52,576 nt of DNA from Reyranella massiliensis 521 (GTDB lineage: Bacteria > Pseudomonadota > Alphaproteobacteria > Reyranellales > Reyranellaceae), in the NCBI RefSeq assembly GCF_000312425.1, contig NZ_HE997181.1, forward strand, positions 3,538,839 through 3,591,414. Direction: 5' to 3'. Of the stretch, positions 1 to 9,736 are shown one piece after another. Positions within the stretch are counted from its first letter, which is position 1. The number at the start of each line of letters is the position of its first letter. The notes beneath the pieces were generated by a model, which worked only from the letters and a program-made list of their open reading frames with translations, was not told where the DNA came from and ran no database searches. The position numbers and the translations under genes are program-made.

Positions 1-63
1 ACTTGATTGGGCTTGTACGGGCGTTCGCACGCTGTGCTACAGTCTCTACAATGGGAGATTGTA

Positions 64-1005
64 ATGCCGCTGAAGACGCTCAGAGACCTAGTTGGCGGAT
101 CAGAAAATGAAGGTTCGCCGGAGCGAGTTGCCACTCTGGACTTGCTAGCTCAGATCAACGCCCGCCTTGAGAATATTGAGAACAAGCTTTCTCGCATTGA
201 AGTCCTGAGTCACGGCGAGCAACATATGTTGGCAACGGCCGCGTCCTCACGCGCGTATCTTTTCCCGACTTTCATTTGGGCTTCCTGGTGGACGGCGGCG
301 ACCGGCTGATCATTCCGGCGTTGATCACAAATGGCTTGTACGAAGCCGAAGCCACCCATTACTTTCTACGCACCATTCAACCGACCGATCATTGTCTCGA
401 TGTCGGTGCCAATTGGGTACTTCACCTGCCTGCTCGGCCGCTTGGCTTGGAAAGGCCGTACGATTGGTGTCGAGGCAGACCCTCTCACTTATGAGTTTGT
501 CCGAGACAACATCAATTACCTGGAATCCTACACCACGGCCATACAGGGCGCTGCTTCTGACACTGACGGCAAGCTTACGTTGCATCGAAGCCTGACCCGA
601 GCCGGAAATACAAGCATCATTCGCGAGTCCGACGAGAGGTTGAAGGGCATCGGCGAAGAGCCGTCTGTACCGGTGACAGTGGACTCGTTCCGAGTTGATC
701 GCTTTCTCGACGCGATGGATGGCCGTGTCGATCACATCAAGCTCGATGTCGAAGGCGCCGAACCGCTGGCATTTGCCGGCATGCAGAAGATTATCGCTGC
801 CAATCCGCAAGTTAAAATGGTGATGGAGTGGTCTCCCGGTCAGATCCACGCTGCCAGTTTCGATGGCAGCAAGTTCGTAGACGACATGCAAGCTACTGGG
901 ATGTCGCTTTCCATTCTCGAGCAGCACGGACAGCGACCGATAAGTTGGAATGATCTCCGGGCTGGCCGCTTTCTGACCAGCATACAGCTGGCGAGATTCG
1001 CCTAA
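64..1005 (+). pseudogene. FkbM-family methyltransferase, frameshifted
   Basis: This is an S-adenosylmethionine-dependent FkbM-type methyltransferase gene, a family that usually O-methylates sugars or other small substrates in polysaccharide loci. The ATG at 64 follows GGGAGA at 53-58, a good ribosome site. Residues 1 to about 58 form a polar, coiled-coil-like N-terminus in frame 1. Reading then moves to frame 3 near 235-250 (RVLTRV, later LDVGAN) and back to frame 1 at about 411-415, giving IGYFTCLLGR. The expected motif I, DVGANIGYF, is split across the second shift, and a two-base loss from AATATTGGG to AATTGGG explains it. The rest is a normal FkbM core with HIKLDVEGAE near 735-765. The two shifts compensate, so the gene is either decayed or carries sequencing errors. 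Family assignment is firm; the substrate is unknown. Confidence 0.75.
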
Positions 1006-1018
1006 GCGGAGCAGAGCT

Positions 1019-3214
1019 CTATGAGCCGATCAAGCCATGAGACGCCAGATCGTCGATTAGCGCTTTCAGCCGCTCAGCAAGCTGAGAGGTGGTGACCGTC
1101 GTAGTGTCAAAGGTGGTTTTGGTAGCCGTACCGGTAGGAGAGGCCCAGCCAGTCTTGCGAGCATCGACGACCCTGACGCCAGCAACGCGGAACTCACTGC
1201 CTGCATCGAAGTACGCGCCGGACTTCACTCCTCCGCCGTACTTATCCAGATTGAGAACGAACTTCACGTTTCCGTTGCTGGCTTTTGTAGCCTCTAGCAC
1301 CAATTCGCCAGCCGCATCCGAGTAAACCGAAAGCATGGAGTCATTGGCCATACGAAGCCGATGCGTGAGCGCTATATTGCGGCCGACGTCGAGAAAGCTG
1401 GGAAAGACACCGTTCGTTTCGTTCGCTGCATGATCGGATCTGGGCAAGTTCCCTTCGATCCTGTAGTTAACACCAGTCGCAAGATTGACGACAGACGTGG
1501 TCACATTTCCGCGAAACGTATTTCCCTCGACAAGAAACGAATCCGAGGGTCCGGCTTCGATCCCGATGCCATTGCGCTGGTGGCTGCTGCTGCTCGAGCT
1601 GTCGTTTCCAAGAAAGCAGTTAAGAACGGCCCAGTTCGAAACTCCCGCTTGGACGCGTACGCCGTCATGCCTTCCGGAGTTGCCTCGGGAATTGTTATTG
1701 ATGGAACCGCCGAGAACAAAAAAGTTTCCGGTTTCCGCTTGAACGCCATTCAGACCATTTTCTCGTATTCGGCACGAGCCGAAGATCAAATTGCTGGTAT
1801 TCACCCCCTTGATCAACACGCCATGGCCGCTGTTGAAGCCAGACCATAGGTTTTCGAACAAGAACGCCCCAAGCATTCCAGCGCTCCCGTCCAAAGTGAT
1901 GCCATTGCCTAGGCCACTATCCGCAATGCAAAGGTAGCCGGAGACGTAAGCAACCTGGTCCCCAACCGGCGGATCGATGACTATTGGCCGATCGCCACCT
2001 TGAATATCGAGAGTATCGAAAAACTCGCCACCCGACGCTCGCACGCGAAGCCCTATCGTGCCAGCCGTTGCGCCGGTGTATCCGAAGTTGCTGATTTTTG
2101 CGAAGTCGAAGGCGTTACTTCCGCCATAGTTGGTGGTCGGACTTTTATCGATTTCAATTCCTGTATTTGCGTAAAACAGGATCTCAAGTCTCCCGTGGCG
2201 ACCGTTCCAGCAACCAAGAAGGGACACCCCTTTTGCGAAGTTCTGAACGGCCACATTTTCCAAGGTAAAGTTATCGCCCATACCGTCGGCCTTGATGCCA
2301 ATACCCAAGGAGCCGGGTCCAAAATAGTTCGTGGTTTGACGTCCCGGTCCGGCTTCAATGGAGAGACCGGAGACACGACCACCCGAAGCATAGTCGTCTC
2401 GGGAGAACTCGACGCCGTTTGCAGTTGGGTTCATCTGCAAAAGGATGGTCGAGGCCATGCCAGTACCGATGATCTCGACTTCGGCATTCTTGGGCACAAC
2501 GATCGCGGCCGAAAGGGCATAGCAACGAGAGTCCAGGGCAACCACGCCCCCCATCGGCAGTGTGGCCACATACGTGCAAGCGGCTTGGATGGCCTGAGAG
2601 TCATCCGTCCCATAGGCGACATAAGCCAGAGATCCCGACAAGGTGGTGCTTGCTGCATGCTGCAGCTCGACACTCGTGGTGCTAATGATCGAAGCGATCT
2701 TGCTAGAAAGCAAACCGCCTGCTGGGCCGGCCCCGGAAACAACAATGAGCTTACCGACGTCTGCAGAAGTGAACTGGGCAGCAGGTATGGTGAGCGTCTT
2801 GTTGCCTGATGTGATCTTGACTGAACTGGAAGTCGCGTTCTTGCAGTCACCGCGCGCGCCCCAGAACTCAGCCAAGTACTCGCGCTTGGTTTCGCGAGCC
2901 CACCGACGCCCAAGCTCGTCGACGATCGTCAGGGCGCCATCATCTGGAGTCGTGCTATCGCCTTGGCGTACTGAGAACGGTCCACCGCCGCGGTCGCCGA
3001 AGACGGATCGAGCGACGACCCGTCCATCGACTGCGTTGCCTCGATAGGCGCGAAGCACCGCAACGCTAGCAAATGCGTGTCGTGTTTGTTGTTCCAATGC
3101 TGTCACGAATGTCCTGATGTCCGCATTGGAAGGTTGATGCGGGCCGCTACTGGGTGCTCCCACTATTGACCAGTCACGCCAAGCTAGGTTGCCGAGTTCT
3201 CCCATATCAATCAT
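1019..3214 (-). CDS. Right-handed beta-helix protein with phage tail-type C-terminus
   Basis: A 731-residue protein. The N-terminal 110 residues contain DWSIVGAPSSG and other tail-protein-like sequence. The middle, about 115-600, is Gly/Asn-rich and has the short repeating turns of a pectate-lyase-3 type right-handed beta-helix (GVEFSRDD, LENVAVQNF, NGIGIEAGP, EGNTFRGN). The last 60 residues (VVDARKTGW, TGTATKTTF, LAERLKALIDDL, HGLIG) match a C-terminal module common on phage and prophage tail proteins. Such proteins bind or cut surface polysaccharide. No other phage gene is nearby; the neighbours are FkbM methyltransferases and glycosyltransferases. It may be a captured tail spike reused as a polysaccharide lyase or hydrolase, or a decoy, but the activity cannot be read from the sequence. 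There is no clear signal peptide. Confidence 0.7.
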   Translation of the reverse strand: MIDMGELGNLAWRDWSIVGAPSSGPHQPSNADIRTFVTALEQQTRHAFASVAVLRAYRGNAVDGRVVARSVFGDRGGGPFSVRQGDSTTPDDGALTIVDELGRRWARETKREYLAEFWGARGDCKNATSSSVKITSGNKTLTIPAAQFTSADVGKLIVVSGAGPAGGLLSSKIASIISTTSVELQHAASTTLSGSLAYVAYGTDDSQAIQAACTYVATLPMGGVVALDSRCYALSAAIVVPKNAEVEIIGTGMASTILLQMNPTANGVEFSRDDYASGGRVSGLSIEAGPGRQTTNYFGPGSLGIGIKADGMGDNFTLENVAVQNFAKGVSLLGCWNGRHGRLEILFYANTGIEIDKSPTTNYGGSNAFDFAKISNFGYTGATAGTIGLRVRASGGEFFDTLDIQGGDRPIVIDPPVGDQVAYVSGYLCIADSGLGNGITLDGSAGMLGAFLFENLWSGFNSGHGVLIKGVNTSNLIFGSCRIRENGLNGVQAETGNFFVLGGSINNNSRGNSGRHDGVRVQAGVSNWAVLNCFLGNDSSSSSSHQRNGIGIEAGPSDSFLVEGNTFRGNVTTSVVNLATGVNYRIEGNLPRSDHAANETNGVFPSFLDVGRNIALTHRLRMANDSMLSVYSDAAGELVLEATKASNGNVKFVLNLDKYGGGVKSGAYFDAGSEFRVAGVRVVDARKTGWASPTGTATKTTFDTTTVTTSQLAERLKALIDDLASHGLIGS

Positions 3215-3442
3215 ATGGCAATCCCTTGTTGATGCAGTCTGAAATGACAGAATTGAGTTGTTTGTGACCTACTCGCCGAGAATATGTTGCAACAATTGCG
3301 ACGCGAGGTATCGGCTTACGCAGGTTGGCGAAATATTGCGACGATGCGAGTCCGCCGTGAGCCGAGTAGGTCAGCCGCACCTCAGATTTCAGAACAGTTG
3401 AGCCTGAAGGCCGCAAACTGCGGCATGCTAATCACTCACGCG

Positions 3443-4411
3443 CTAAAGGCGAAACTCTCTGATCCTCTTCAGACTATCCTCACTCAGGAAAATCAAGTTG
3501 GCGACCGTACGCACATACAATTCATAACCTCGGCTGCAAAGCAAGGGCACCAGCCGTGGCGTAGCATCTATGTTGTCCCCGCTTATCGCTTCAACGCATA
3601 TTATTGCCGGCTTACTTCGGCTTAAATCGGTTGCTGCGAGGATATCATAGTCCCACCCTTCAGCATCCACACTCAGAAGATCTGGAAACCGCCCCGCCCA
3701 GTAGCGATCAACGATCATATTTAGAGTTTCGACACGAATCTTGAGCGTGTCGGAAATTCGATGGGCCGGGTTTGCGTTCAACGCTGAGTTTACATTTGAG
3801 AGGTCGAAGGAACTACGACCCGACGTTTCATCAATTCGATGAAAATCCATATGCCCCGGGACAGCGCCCACACCTATATTTAGATTAACATCCTCGGAGC
3901 GGTTGGCTTCGAAAGCAGGAAACAAATCCGGATTCGGCTCAACATTGATGCCACGACTACCGCGCGAATATAGCAACGCCGTATTAGAAAGATTTACTGG
4001 ATGATAGGCGCCAACATCCAAATACGAGGGGGCCTTCGTACCTATCATGGCAAACAGATTTGATAGAATAAGATCCTCTCCAAACTGTGAGAATGTCAGA
4101 TGCCCGAACGCCTGATGTTGATGGCCAGGAAAGGCCAGAATGAAATCCGTTGTGTCGATCCCTCTATCAGGACGTAGAATCATATTTGCTTTCAGCTCGA
4201 TGTTGATCAATCGCCGCTCACTACGGTCGACACTATTCTCAATTTTATCGAGACATCTTTCTAGTCGACCAAGGTGGTCCCGCAAATCTTGTGCGTATTC
4301 TTGAAGCGACTTTCGTCTTCGATCTTCGTTCAAGGTAAACTCCATTTTCGTGGCAAACAAAAGTTGCAGTCCGTCAAGGCAATTTCTAAAGCCGCTCCCA
4401 GCTAGCGCCAA
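3443..4411 (-). CDS. FkbM-family methyltransferase
   Basis: The open frame encodes 322 residues. The C-terminal 220 residues are an FkbM-type SAM methyltransferase: motif I region SYLDVGAYHPVNLSN, acidic loop NVEPNPDLFPAF, and LLSVDAEGWDYDIL, where the family usually has KIDVEG. Residues 23-75 are charged and probably coiled-coil (LGRLERCLDKIENS). The first codon of the longest frame is TTG at 4411 with a GGAGG almost touching it. ATG at 4345 (MEFTLNEDRRR) is an equally likely start, though it lacks a clear ribosome site. It probably methylates a sugar or a related precursor of the surface polysaccharide; the acceptor is unknown. It is convergent with the frameshifted FkbM gene at 64-1005, across the beta-helix gene, and abuts transposon remnants on its 5' side. 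Confidence 0.75.
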   Translation of the reverse strand: MALAGSGFRNCLDGLQLLFATKMEFTLNEDRRRKSLQEYAQDLRDHLGRLERCLDKIENSVDRSERRLINIELKANMILRPDRGIDTTDFILAFPGHQHQAFGHLTFSQFGEDLILSNLFAMIGTKAPSYLDVGAYHPVNLSNTALLYSRGSRGINVEPNPDLFPAFEANRSEDVNLNIGVGAVPGHMDFHRIDETSGRSSFDLSNVNSALNANPAHRISDTLKIRVETLNMIVDRYWAGRFPDLLSVDAEGWDYDILAATDLSRSKPAIICVEAISGDNIDATPRLVPLLCSRGYELYVRTVANLIFLSEDSLKRIREFRL

Positions 4412-4599
4412 CCTCCAACCCCAAAATTCAATCCATCAAGAAAACAAGCCGCATTTCCTCCAGATATCTGGCGAGCAACTGGAGCATTCTTTTACTTGGC
4501 AAGCGACAATCAATAAGGCCTCGGCGTAGTCTTTGGGGCGAAGGCGCAAAGCAGCCAGCGCGAGGTATACTGGCATGATTGAAGCAGTCATTGTGACAG

Positions 4600-5100
4600 A
4601 CAGTGAGAGTGCGGCGCAGTTGGATGTGGAGTCTCAACAGGTTGTCCCTGGTCAGGCCGAGTCTATTGATCGGCGGCATTCGTCGAATACTGGCATGAGG
4701 TCGATCTAGTTGTAGCGGTGCATGAAGAAGGGCAGCTCGAGGGCGCACTGTCTGGAGTTCAGACAGGCGCGGGCACAGGCCCATTCTCGTATCGAGGTCT
4801 GGATGAAGCGCTTGGCTTTGCCGTTGGTGCGCGGAACGTAGGGTCTTATCCGAATGCACTTGAGCTTGAGGCGACGGCAAGGCTTGGCGAAGACCTTGGA
4901 TCTGTAGCATGGGCCATTGTCGGTCATGACACGCAGGACGATAGTGCCGAGGCTCTTGTAGTAGGCGATGGAAGCCTTGAGGAAGGCTACGGCACAAGAC
5001 CCGCGCTAGGTCTTCATGATCTTGCTGAAGGCCAGGCGCGAGGCGTCGTCGATGCAGACATGAGGGAACTCCCAACCGACGCCGTGACTGTTGCTCGAGG
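4600..5100 (-). pseudogene. IS481-type transposase remnant (3' part)
   Basis: Reading the minus strand, the region encodes the C-terminal half of an IS481-family (rve integrase core) transposase. Visible segments are SHGVGWEFPHVCIDDASR near 5085-5030, VMTDNGPCYRSK near 4925-4890, RPYVPRTNGKAKRFIQTS near 4850-4795, and RLGLTRDNLLRLH near 4665-4625. An in-frame TAG lies in the DDE core near 4995, and the frame changes near 4706 before the C-terminal segment, so it cannot make an active enzyme. The N-terminal half, including the HTH, is missing because the right end of an IS66-type element begins at 5101. The order suggests that IS66 inserted into an older IS481 copy. Boundaries are approximate. 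Confidence 0.7.
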
Positions 5101-5271
5101 GTAAGCGTCGTTCTCAGGCCACGGCCTTGAGCGCTGGGGCGGCGGCGTATGCCCAAGCGAGCAAGTCGTCGAGACGGTTGTGGGGATGGCCATCGACGAT
5201 GCGGGTTAGGGTGTCGGCCAGGTAGCGGTAGGGCTCGACGTCGGTCAGTTTGTAAGTCGCGATCAGCGAGG
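5101..5271. repeat. Left arm of 171-bp perfect inverted repeat (IS66 3' end)
   Basis: This stretch is identical to the reverse complement of 7328-7498. It covers the last 50 or so codons of the IS66 transposase and its GTAAGCGTC terminus. The lack of any mismatch points to a recent duplication or to recombination between two IS66 copies. The two arms flank the Tn5-like transposase. Confidence 0.85.
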
Positions 5272-5745
5272 CGATGACTGCCCAATGCTCGGCACCGCCG
5301 CCGGAGCCGGCGAACAGGGCGTTCTTGCGGGTCAAGGCGAGCGGCCGGATGGCGCGTTCGACCACGTTGTTGTCGATCTCGACGCGGCCGTCGTCGAGGA
5401 AACAGCGTGTAGCGGATCGCCTCGGCAAGCTTGGTCTTCTGGCTGATGGGCTGGAGCTTGGCGCGCAGCCACGGCTCGAGAGCTTCGACCAGAGGCCGGG
5501 TTCGCTCCTGGCGCACGATACGGCGCTCCTCGGCAGAACGACCGCGGATCTCGCCCTCGATGCGGTAGAGTTCGGCGATGCGCATCAGCGCCTCGCTGGC
5601 GATCGGAGCCGGGCCGGGCGTGGCGAGCTCGTAGAACTTGCGGCGCACGTGGCTCCAGCAGAAGGCGAGCTGCACGTTGCTCTGCCTGGCCAGCACCTTG
5701 TAGCCGCCATAGCCGTCGACCTGCAGGAGTAAGCGTCCGGCGTGA
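5101..5745 (-). pseudogene. IS66-type transposase (TnpC) remnant
   Basis: The minus strand encodes the C-terminal part of an IS66 TnpC: LLQVDGYGGYKVLA and AFCWSHVRRKFYELA (about 5730-5620), then DDGRVEIDNNVVERAIRP and SLIATYKLTDVEPYRYL (5400-5200), ending LKAVA at 5114. The frame breaks near 5400-5412: IRYTL is followed directly by FLDDGRVEIDNN in another frame, and the usual linking residues (RWxAL) are absent, so a short deletion has occurred. The N-terminal half is missing, replaced by the Tn5-like element. The element end reads GTAAGCGTC at 5101, matching IS66-family ends, which begin GTAA. Confidence 0.75.
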
Positions 5746-5762
5746 CTTTCAATTACCCACAT
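5729..5762. repeat. Left inner terminal inverted repeat of IS region
   Basis: The 34 bases pair with the reverse complement of 7266-7299. The outer 14 (GTAAGCGTCCGGCG) and the inner 17 (CTTTCAATTACCCACAT, 5746-5762) are identical; only the three bases between differ. The inner 17 could be the ends of the Tn5-like element, which would then be 1537 bp, close to the length of IS50. The GTAAGCG start instead resembles IS66-family ends. Which interpretation is right cannot be decided here. Confidence 0.75.
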
Positions 5763-5814
5763 ATTGTCGAGCGTTCTGAGAATCGCACGAGCTATTGCAT
5801 GAAAGGAATCAGTC

Positions 5815-7275
5815 GTGATTCCTTGTCTGGCACCGAATCGCAAAGGACCGGTGCCGATGGATGGAGCAGTTGAGTCGTGGGTTGATGGCGAGCTTGCCGG
5901 CTGTAGTCTTCCCGATGATCGTTTGAACAAACGGCTGCGCAAACTGCTGGCGCAGATCGGGAGCGCCATGGGCCAAAGCATTCCGCTGGTCTGCCAGGAT
6001 TGGGCAAATGCCAAGGCGGCCTATCGCTTTTTCGCCAACGATCGGGTTAGCGAAGCAGACATCCTGGCCGGTCACTTCCAGGCGACGCGCGACCGGGTGG
6101 TAGCGACTGATGGACCGACCCTGGTGCTGCACGACACCACCGAGTTCAGCTATCAAAGAGAGAAGCCCGAAGCGATCGGCATAACCAAAAGCATCAACAG
6201 CGGACGGGACAAGGTGGGCCGCCTGAGGGCGCACACGGTTTGCGGCATCCTGATGCATTCCAGCCTGGCGGTGACGACCGAGGGGCTGCCGCTGGGTCTA
6301 TCCGCCGTCAAGTTCTGGACCCGCAAGAAGTTCAAAGGCACCAACGCGCTCAAGAAAAAGATCAACCCGACACGTGTTCCCATCGAGGAGAAGGAGAGCA
6401 TTCGCTGGCTGGACAATCTGGGCCAGTCGACGGAGCTGCTGGGCGGCCCAGGCCGATGCGTTCATATCGGCGATCGCGAAAGCGACATCTACGAGCTCTT
6501 CTGCAGGGCGCAGCAGATCGAAACGCACTTTGTGGTTCGGACCTGCGTCGACCGCTTGGCTGGCGAGGGCGATCACACGATCGCCGACGAAATGGAGGAA
6601 GTAGCTGTCAAAGGCCTGCATCGCATCGAAGTCAAAGACGACGACGGCGAACCGGACGAAGCTGTTCTCGAAATCAGATACCGACGGATCCGAGTTCAGC
6701 CGCCGATCGGAAAGCAGAAGCGCTATCCGGCACTGACGCTCACCGTGATCCATGCCGAGGAGCGCGGGACGCCGAAGAACAGGAAGAAGATCGATTGGAA
6801 GCTGATCACCGATCTGCCTGTACAGTCTCGCAAGGACGCCATTGAGAAGCTCGAATGGTACTCTCTGAGATGGAAGATCGAGGTCTTCCACAAGGTCCTC
6901 AAATCGGGCTGCAGGGCCGAGGAGGCAAAGCTCAGGACCGCCCAACGTCTGACCAATCTGATCGCCGTCTATTGCATCGTGAGTTGGCGCGTCTTCTGGA
7001 TGACGATGCTCAACCGCTCAAGTCCTGATGCGCCGCCGGCTCTTGCACTGACTGGTGATGAGATCGCCTTGCTCGATCGCCTCGTCATGGACCGCGACCA
7101 ACGTTCACTCCGCCGAAGAACGCTCTCCCACTATCTCATCAAGATCGCTCGGCTCGGCGGTTATCTCGCCCGCGCCAACGATCCTCCGCCCGGCAACATG
7201 GTCATGTGGCGCGGACTGTCCCGGCTGACCGACATCGCGCTGGGCGCAATGGTCGGAGCGGAAAAATGTGGGTAA
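5815..7275 (+). mobile_element. Tn5/IS50-like IS4-family transposase
   Basis: A complete 486-residue transposase of the IS4 family, IS50/Tn5 group. The N-terminal 60 residues match the Tn5 DNA-binding region (AVESWVDGELAGCSLPDDRL; LPLVCQDWANAKAAYRFFAN-like). The DDE core shows LVLHDTTEF (first Asp near residue 105), HIGDRESDIYEL (second Asp near 220) and the YREK signature Y-x2-R-x3-E-x6-K in YSLRWKIEVFHKVLK. The C-terminal region is the dimerisation domain. The first in-frame ATG is at 5815; a start at 5854 (MDGAVESWVDG) better matches family N-termini. Perfect 17-bp inverted repeats at 5746-5762 and 7266-7282 enclose it. No matching 9-bp target duplication is seen outside those repeats. It looks intact and possibly active. 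Confidence 0.85.
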
Positions 7276-7299
7276 TTGAAAGCTCCGCCGGACGCTTAC
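7266..7299. repeat. Right inner terminal inverted repeat of IS region
   Basis: Reverse-complement partner of 5729-5762 (31 of 34 bases identical). The transposase stop codon at 7273-7275 lies inside this repeat, as expected for a compact insertion sequence. Confidence 0.75.
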
Positions 7300-7327
7300 G
7301 AGCAATGTGGCCCCAAAACATCGCTTA

Positions 7328-7498
7328 CCTCGCTGATCGCGACTTACAAACTGACCGACGTCGAGCCCTACCGCTACCTGGCCGACACCCTAACCCGCAT
7401 CGTCGATGGCCATCCCCACAACCGTCTCGACGACTTGCTCGCTTGGGCATACGCCGCCGCCCCAGCGCTCAAGGCCGTGGCCTGAGAACGACGCTTAC
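7328..7498 (+). pseudogene. Second IS66 transposase 3' end, inverted copy
   Basis: The plus strand encodes SLIATYKLTDVEPYRYL through LKAVA, ending at 7485, followed by the IS66 end that closes with GCTTAC at 7498. It is base-for-base the reverse complement of 5101-5271. Only about 50 codons of the transposase remain; the 28 bases before it (7300-7327) are a diverged junction. It is a non-functional fragment, and its inverted placement implies recombination between two IS66 copies rather than simple insertion. Confidence 0.85.
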
Positions 7499-8076
7499 GA
7501 CGGAAACTCACGTCGGGACGGCGCTGTCACTCGTCAAGCAGGAATTCGCAAGGATCTGAGTATCTCTTGGCTCTCGGTCCGCTTCTTGTTGCAATGGCGC
7601 GTTGCGCCCAGTGGGCCGCCCTATACACTCGTTCACAGCTTCCGCGAGGGGTATGTTCTTTGCTTCCATGCTGTGATGGCGGCGCTTCGGTCCCGCCTCT
7701 TCCCGCCCGCAGGTGTGACACCTGTTTCTTTTAGTCAGCTGATGCCGACACTACTACTGCCACACATTCGTTCGAGGCTGCCTAAGTCAAATGCTTGGGT
7801 ATTGCCGCCAGAGACCAACACTACGTCAATCGATGGATAGTCATTAGATGCGCCTCCGTAGTTTGCCACGCGACTATGCGATGAACTTCAACGAAGTTGT
7901 CGATCTCTTGGTAAATCTGTTCGTTATCTCAAGGCCCGCAAGAGCATAACTGATTCATCCATGATGGCACTACGTACGACCAACATTTCTGCCACTAGTT
8001 TGTATAGCCTGGGCGCACGTGACTCTGAACATAGTCGGCTGAAATACTGAGCAACATCCGACGACATCCAGATTCC
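7499..8076. other. Non-coding stretch after IS remnants
   Basis: No convincing gene is seen on either strand in these 578 bases. The open frames are short and have no recognisable domain. The composition shifts from GC-rich IS sequence to the AT-richer sequence of the neighbouring polysaccharide genes. It is probably debris at the edge of the insertion pile. Confidence 0.5.
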
Positions 8077-9321
8077 TCAGGATGCTACACGAGTATTGAC
8101 AGCATAAAAGAAGCCATTGCCCACTGGCGGAGTAAGGTCAACGACCAAAAACCCATGCTTTAGCAGTGGGCCAATAAGATCATCTTGCGTTTTGTTTGGA
8201 AAGACACGATGCCATTCTACCATGACTGCGGATAATTGGCGCAACAACCCATCAGCTTCTAAGCGGTCGAAGATTGGAAACTCTGCCCCTTCACAGTCTA
8301 TCTTGGCAACGATTTGCAATCCTTTAGCTTTGGCATTCTCAATGATGGGCCTTAGCGTCCGAGCTGCATCCTTCACTATAATCTGTTTAGGAACACCAGC
8401 ATCAGCGCTCCGAATAGACATGAGACCGGAGTCGCTTTCGTCAGGCACTAAGATTGTCAGCTGAGCGTCTTCGCCGGCAAGCCCGAAGTTGTTTGGGAAT
8501 ATTTTCCTCGCGAGCTCTTCATTAAGACCAAGGTTATCTACTGCGCGACTGAACGTGCTCTGGAAAGGTTCAAATGAATGAACCTCGACAACCCAAGGTT
8601 TTGTTGCGAATCCTAGAGAAACTAGACCGATATTCATACCGATATCGATCACGCAAGCTTTTTCTCCCAGTTCGACATTATAAACCTTACTGAAGAATAT
8701 CTCCCTAACGAATCGAATATCATCGTAAGTTCGAGCAAAGAAAGAGACACCGTTTGCTTTAAGCACAACGTCATTGTTGACGATGCGAACATCTACCCCC
8801 TCCTCATAGAGGCTTCTGAGTGTCTTTACATTTTGCTCAAAAAATATCGGCACATTCCGGTTAGCATTCGGAAAGAAGAGAGACTCTAAATCTGAAGCTC
8901 CCTGTTCCGGCAGGGGGATTGGACGGCAATACGCACCAATGAGCAAAGGCACGAGCCCGGTGGTAAATACTCGATACTCAAGAGTAGTAGGCTTATCAAT
9001 TTTGAACGTTACGTAGAATGCAGTGAACGATTCTCCAATTTTACTAATATCGGCGGTCTGGCTCGCGAGAATCGTCGTACCAGATTCAGTCGCAATATCC
9101 ATCACCGCACAAGCCCCACTCAGCCCTTCAGACACCTGAGCAGACGCAAGTTCAAATTGGACAGCATAAGCTCCCGGAGCAACCACTTCATATGGTCCGT
9201 AGATGGCATGGCCAGCAGCCCCTTCTAGTGTTTGAATGCAGGTGCGGCCGTCAATTTCGACCTGGGAGCCAACTTTCAGATTAAGCACTAGCCATCCCGC
9301 CTTTTTCTGTCCGATCACCAA
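8077..9321 (-). CDS. FkbM-family methyltransferase with N-terminal beta-sandwich
   Basis: A 414-residue two-part protein. Residues about 12-140 form a beta-rich domain with IYGPYEVVAPGAYAVQF, a motif that recurs in three other proteins of this window and may bind glycan or assist assembly. Residues about 160-414 are an FkbM methyltransferase: CVIDIGMNIGLVSLGFA (SAM-binding motif I), HSFEPFQSTFSRAVDNL (acidic loop), KIDCEGAEFPIF and MVEWH. It probably methylates a sugar of a surface glycan. The longest frame starts at TTG 9321; GTG at 9288, preceded by GGCGGGA, is a possible alternative. It is surrounded by other glycan genes and is AT-richer than the right half of the window. Confidence 0.75.
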   Translation of the reverse strand: MVIGQKKAGWLVLNLKVGSQVEIDGRTCIQTLEGAAGHAIYGPYEVVAPGAYAVQFELASAQVSEGLSGACAVMDIATESGTTILASQTADISKIGESFTAFYVTFKIDKPTTLEYRVFTTGLVPLLIGAYCRPIPLPEQGASDLESLFFPNANRNVPIFFEQNVKTLRSLYEEGVDVRIVNNDVVLKANGVSFFARTYDDIRFVREIFFSKVYNVELGEKACVIDIGMNIGLVSLGFATKPWVVEVHSFEPFQSTFSRAVDNLGLNEELARKIFPNNFGLAGEDAQLTILVPDESDSGLMSIRSADAGVPKQIIVKDAARTLRPIIENAKAKGLQIVAKIDCEGAEFPIFDRLEADGLLRQLSAVMVEWHRVFPNKTQDDLIGPLLKHGFLVVDLTPPVGNGFFYAVNTRVAS

Positions 9322-9736
9322 TATCGGAACAACTATATAACACGGACGCTATTCGTCCACTTCACTCCTCAACTAGGCCTGTTCTGAGGCGTCGCCCCAA
9401 AAATCTGATCACACCCTATTGCGTCGGCGAGGATCACGCGAACATAACTATTCTTCGGGAGCCATTCCGACGTTCGCTCCACCTCGTGCAAATTTGAAAG
9501 TTTCCCACTGCCTGATGCAGAGAGGCCGCCAATAACCGCAATTATAATGATGGTATTTGCAGATTTATTCCCAAGCATCGATCCGCGCAACAGCACTCAA
9601 CCTCAAGAACCCTTGCGAAAAAATTGAGGCTTCTCTCACTGCGTCCTTCCATGCCTGTCTACGATGAGGGCGTCTTCATGGTAAGCAACCATTGCCTCAA
9701 ATACTCGTGCTACGGATCAGCAACAGAACTGTATAG
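9322..9736. other. Intergenic stretch with a doubtful 75-codon frame
   Basis: The only notable frame is on the minus strand at 9369-9596 (75 codons). It has a short hydrophobic stretch (TIIIIAVIGG) but no recognised domain and no good ribosome site. I treat it as unsupported. The stretch otherwise holds the divergent upstream regions of the FkbM gene and of the sulfotransferase-like gene. Confidence 0.4.

Noticed and set aside
4428..6014. A 528-codon minus-strand frame that could be taken for one gene
   Set aside because: Only its middle matches IS66 TnpC and a short part near its end matches an IS481 C-terminus; the rest is out-of-frame reading across several insertion-sequence remnants.
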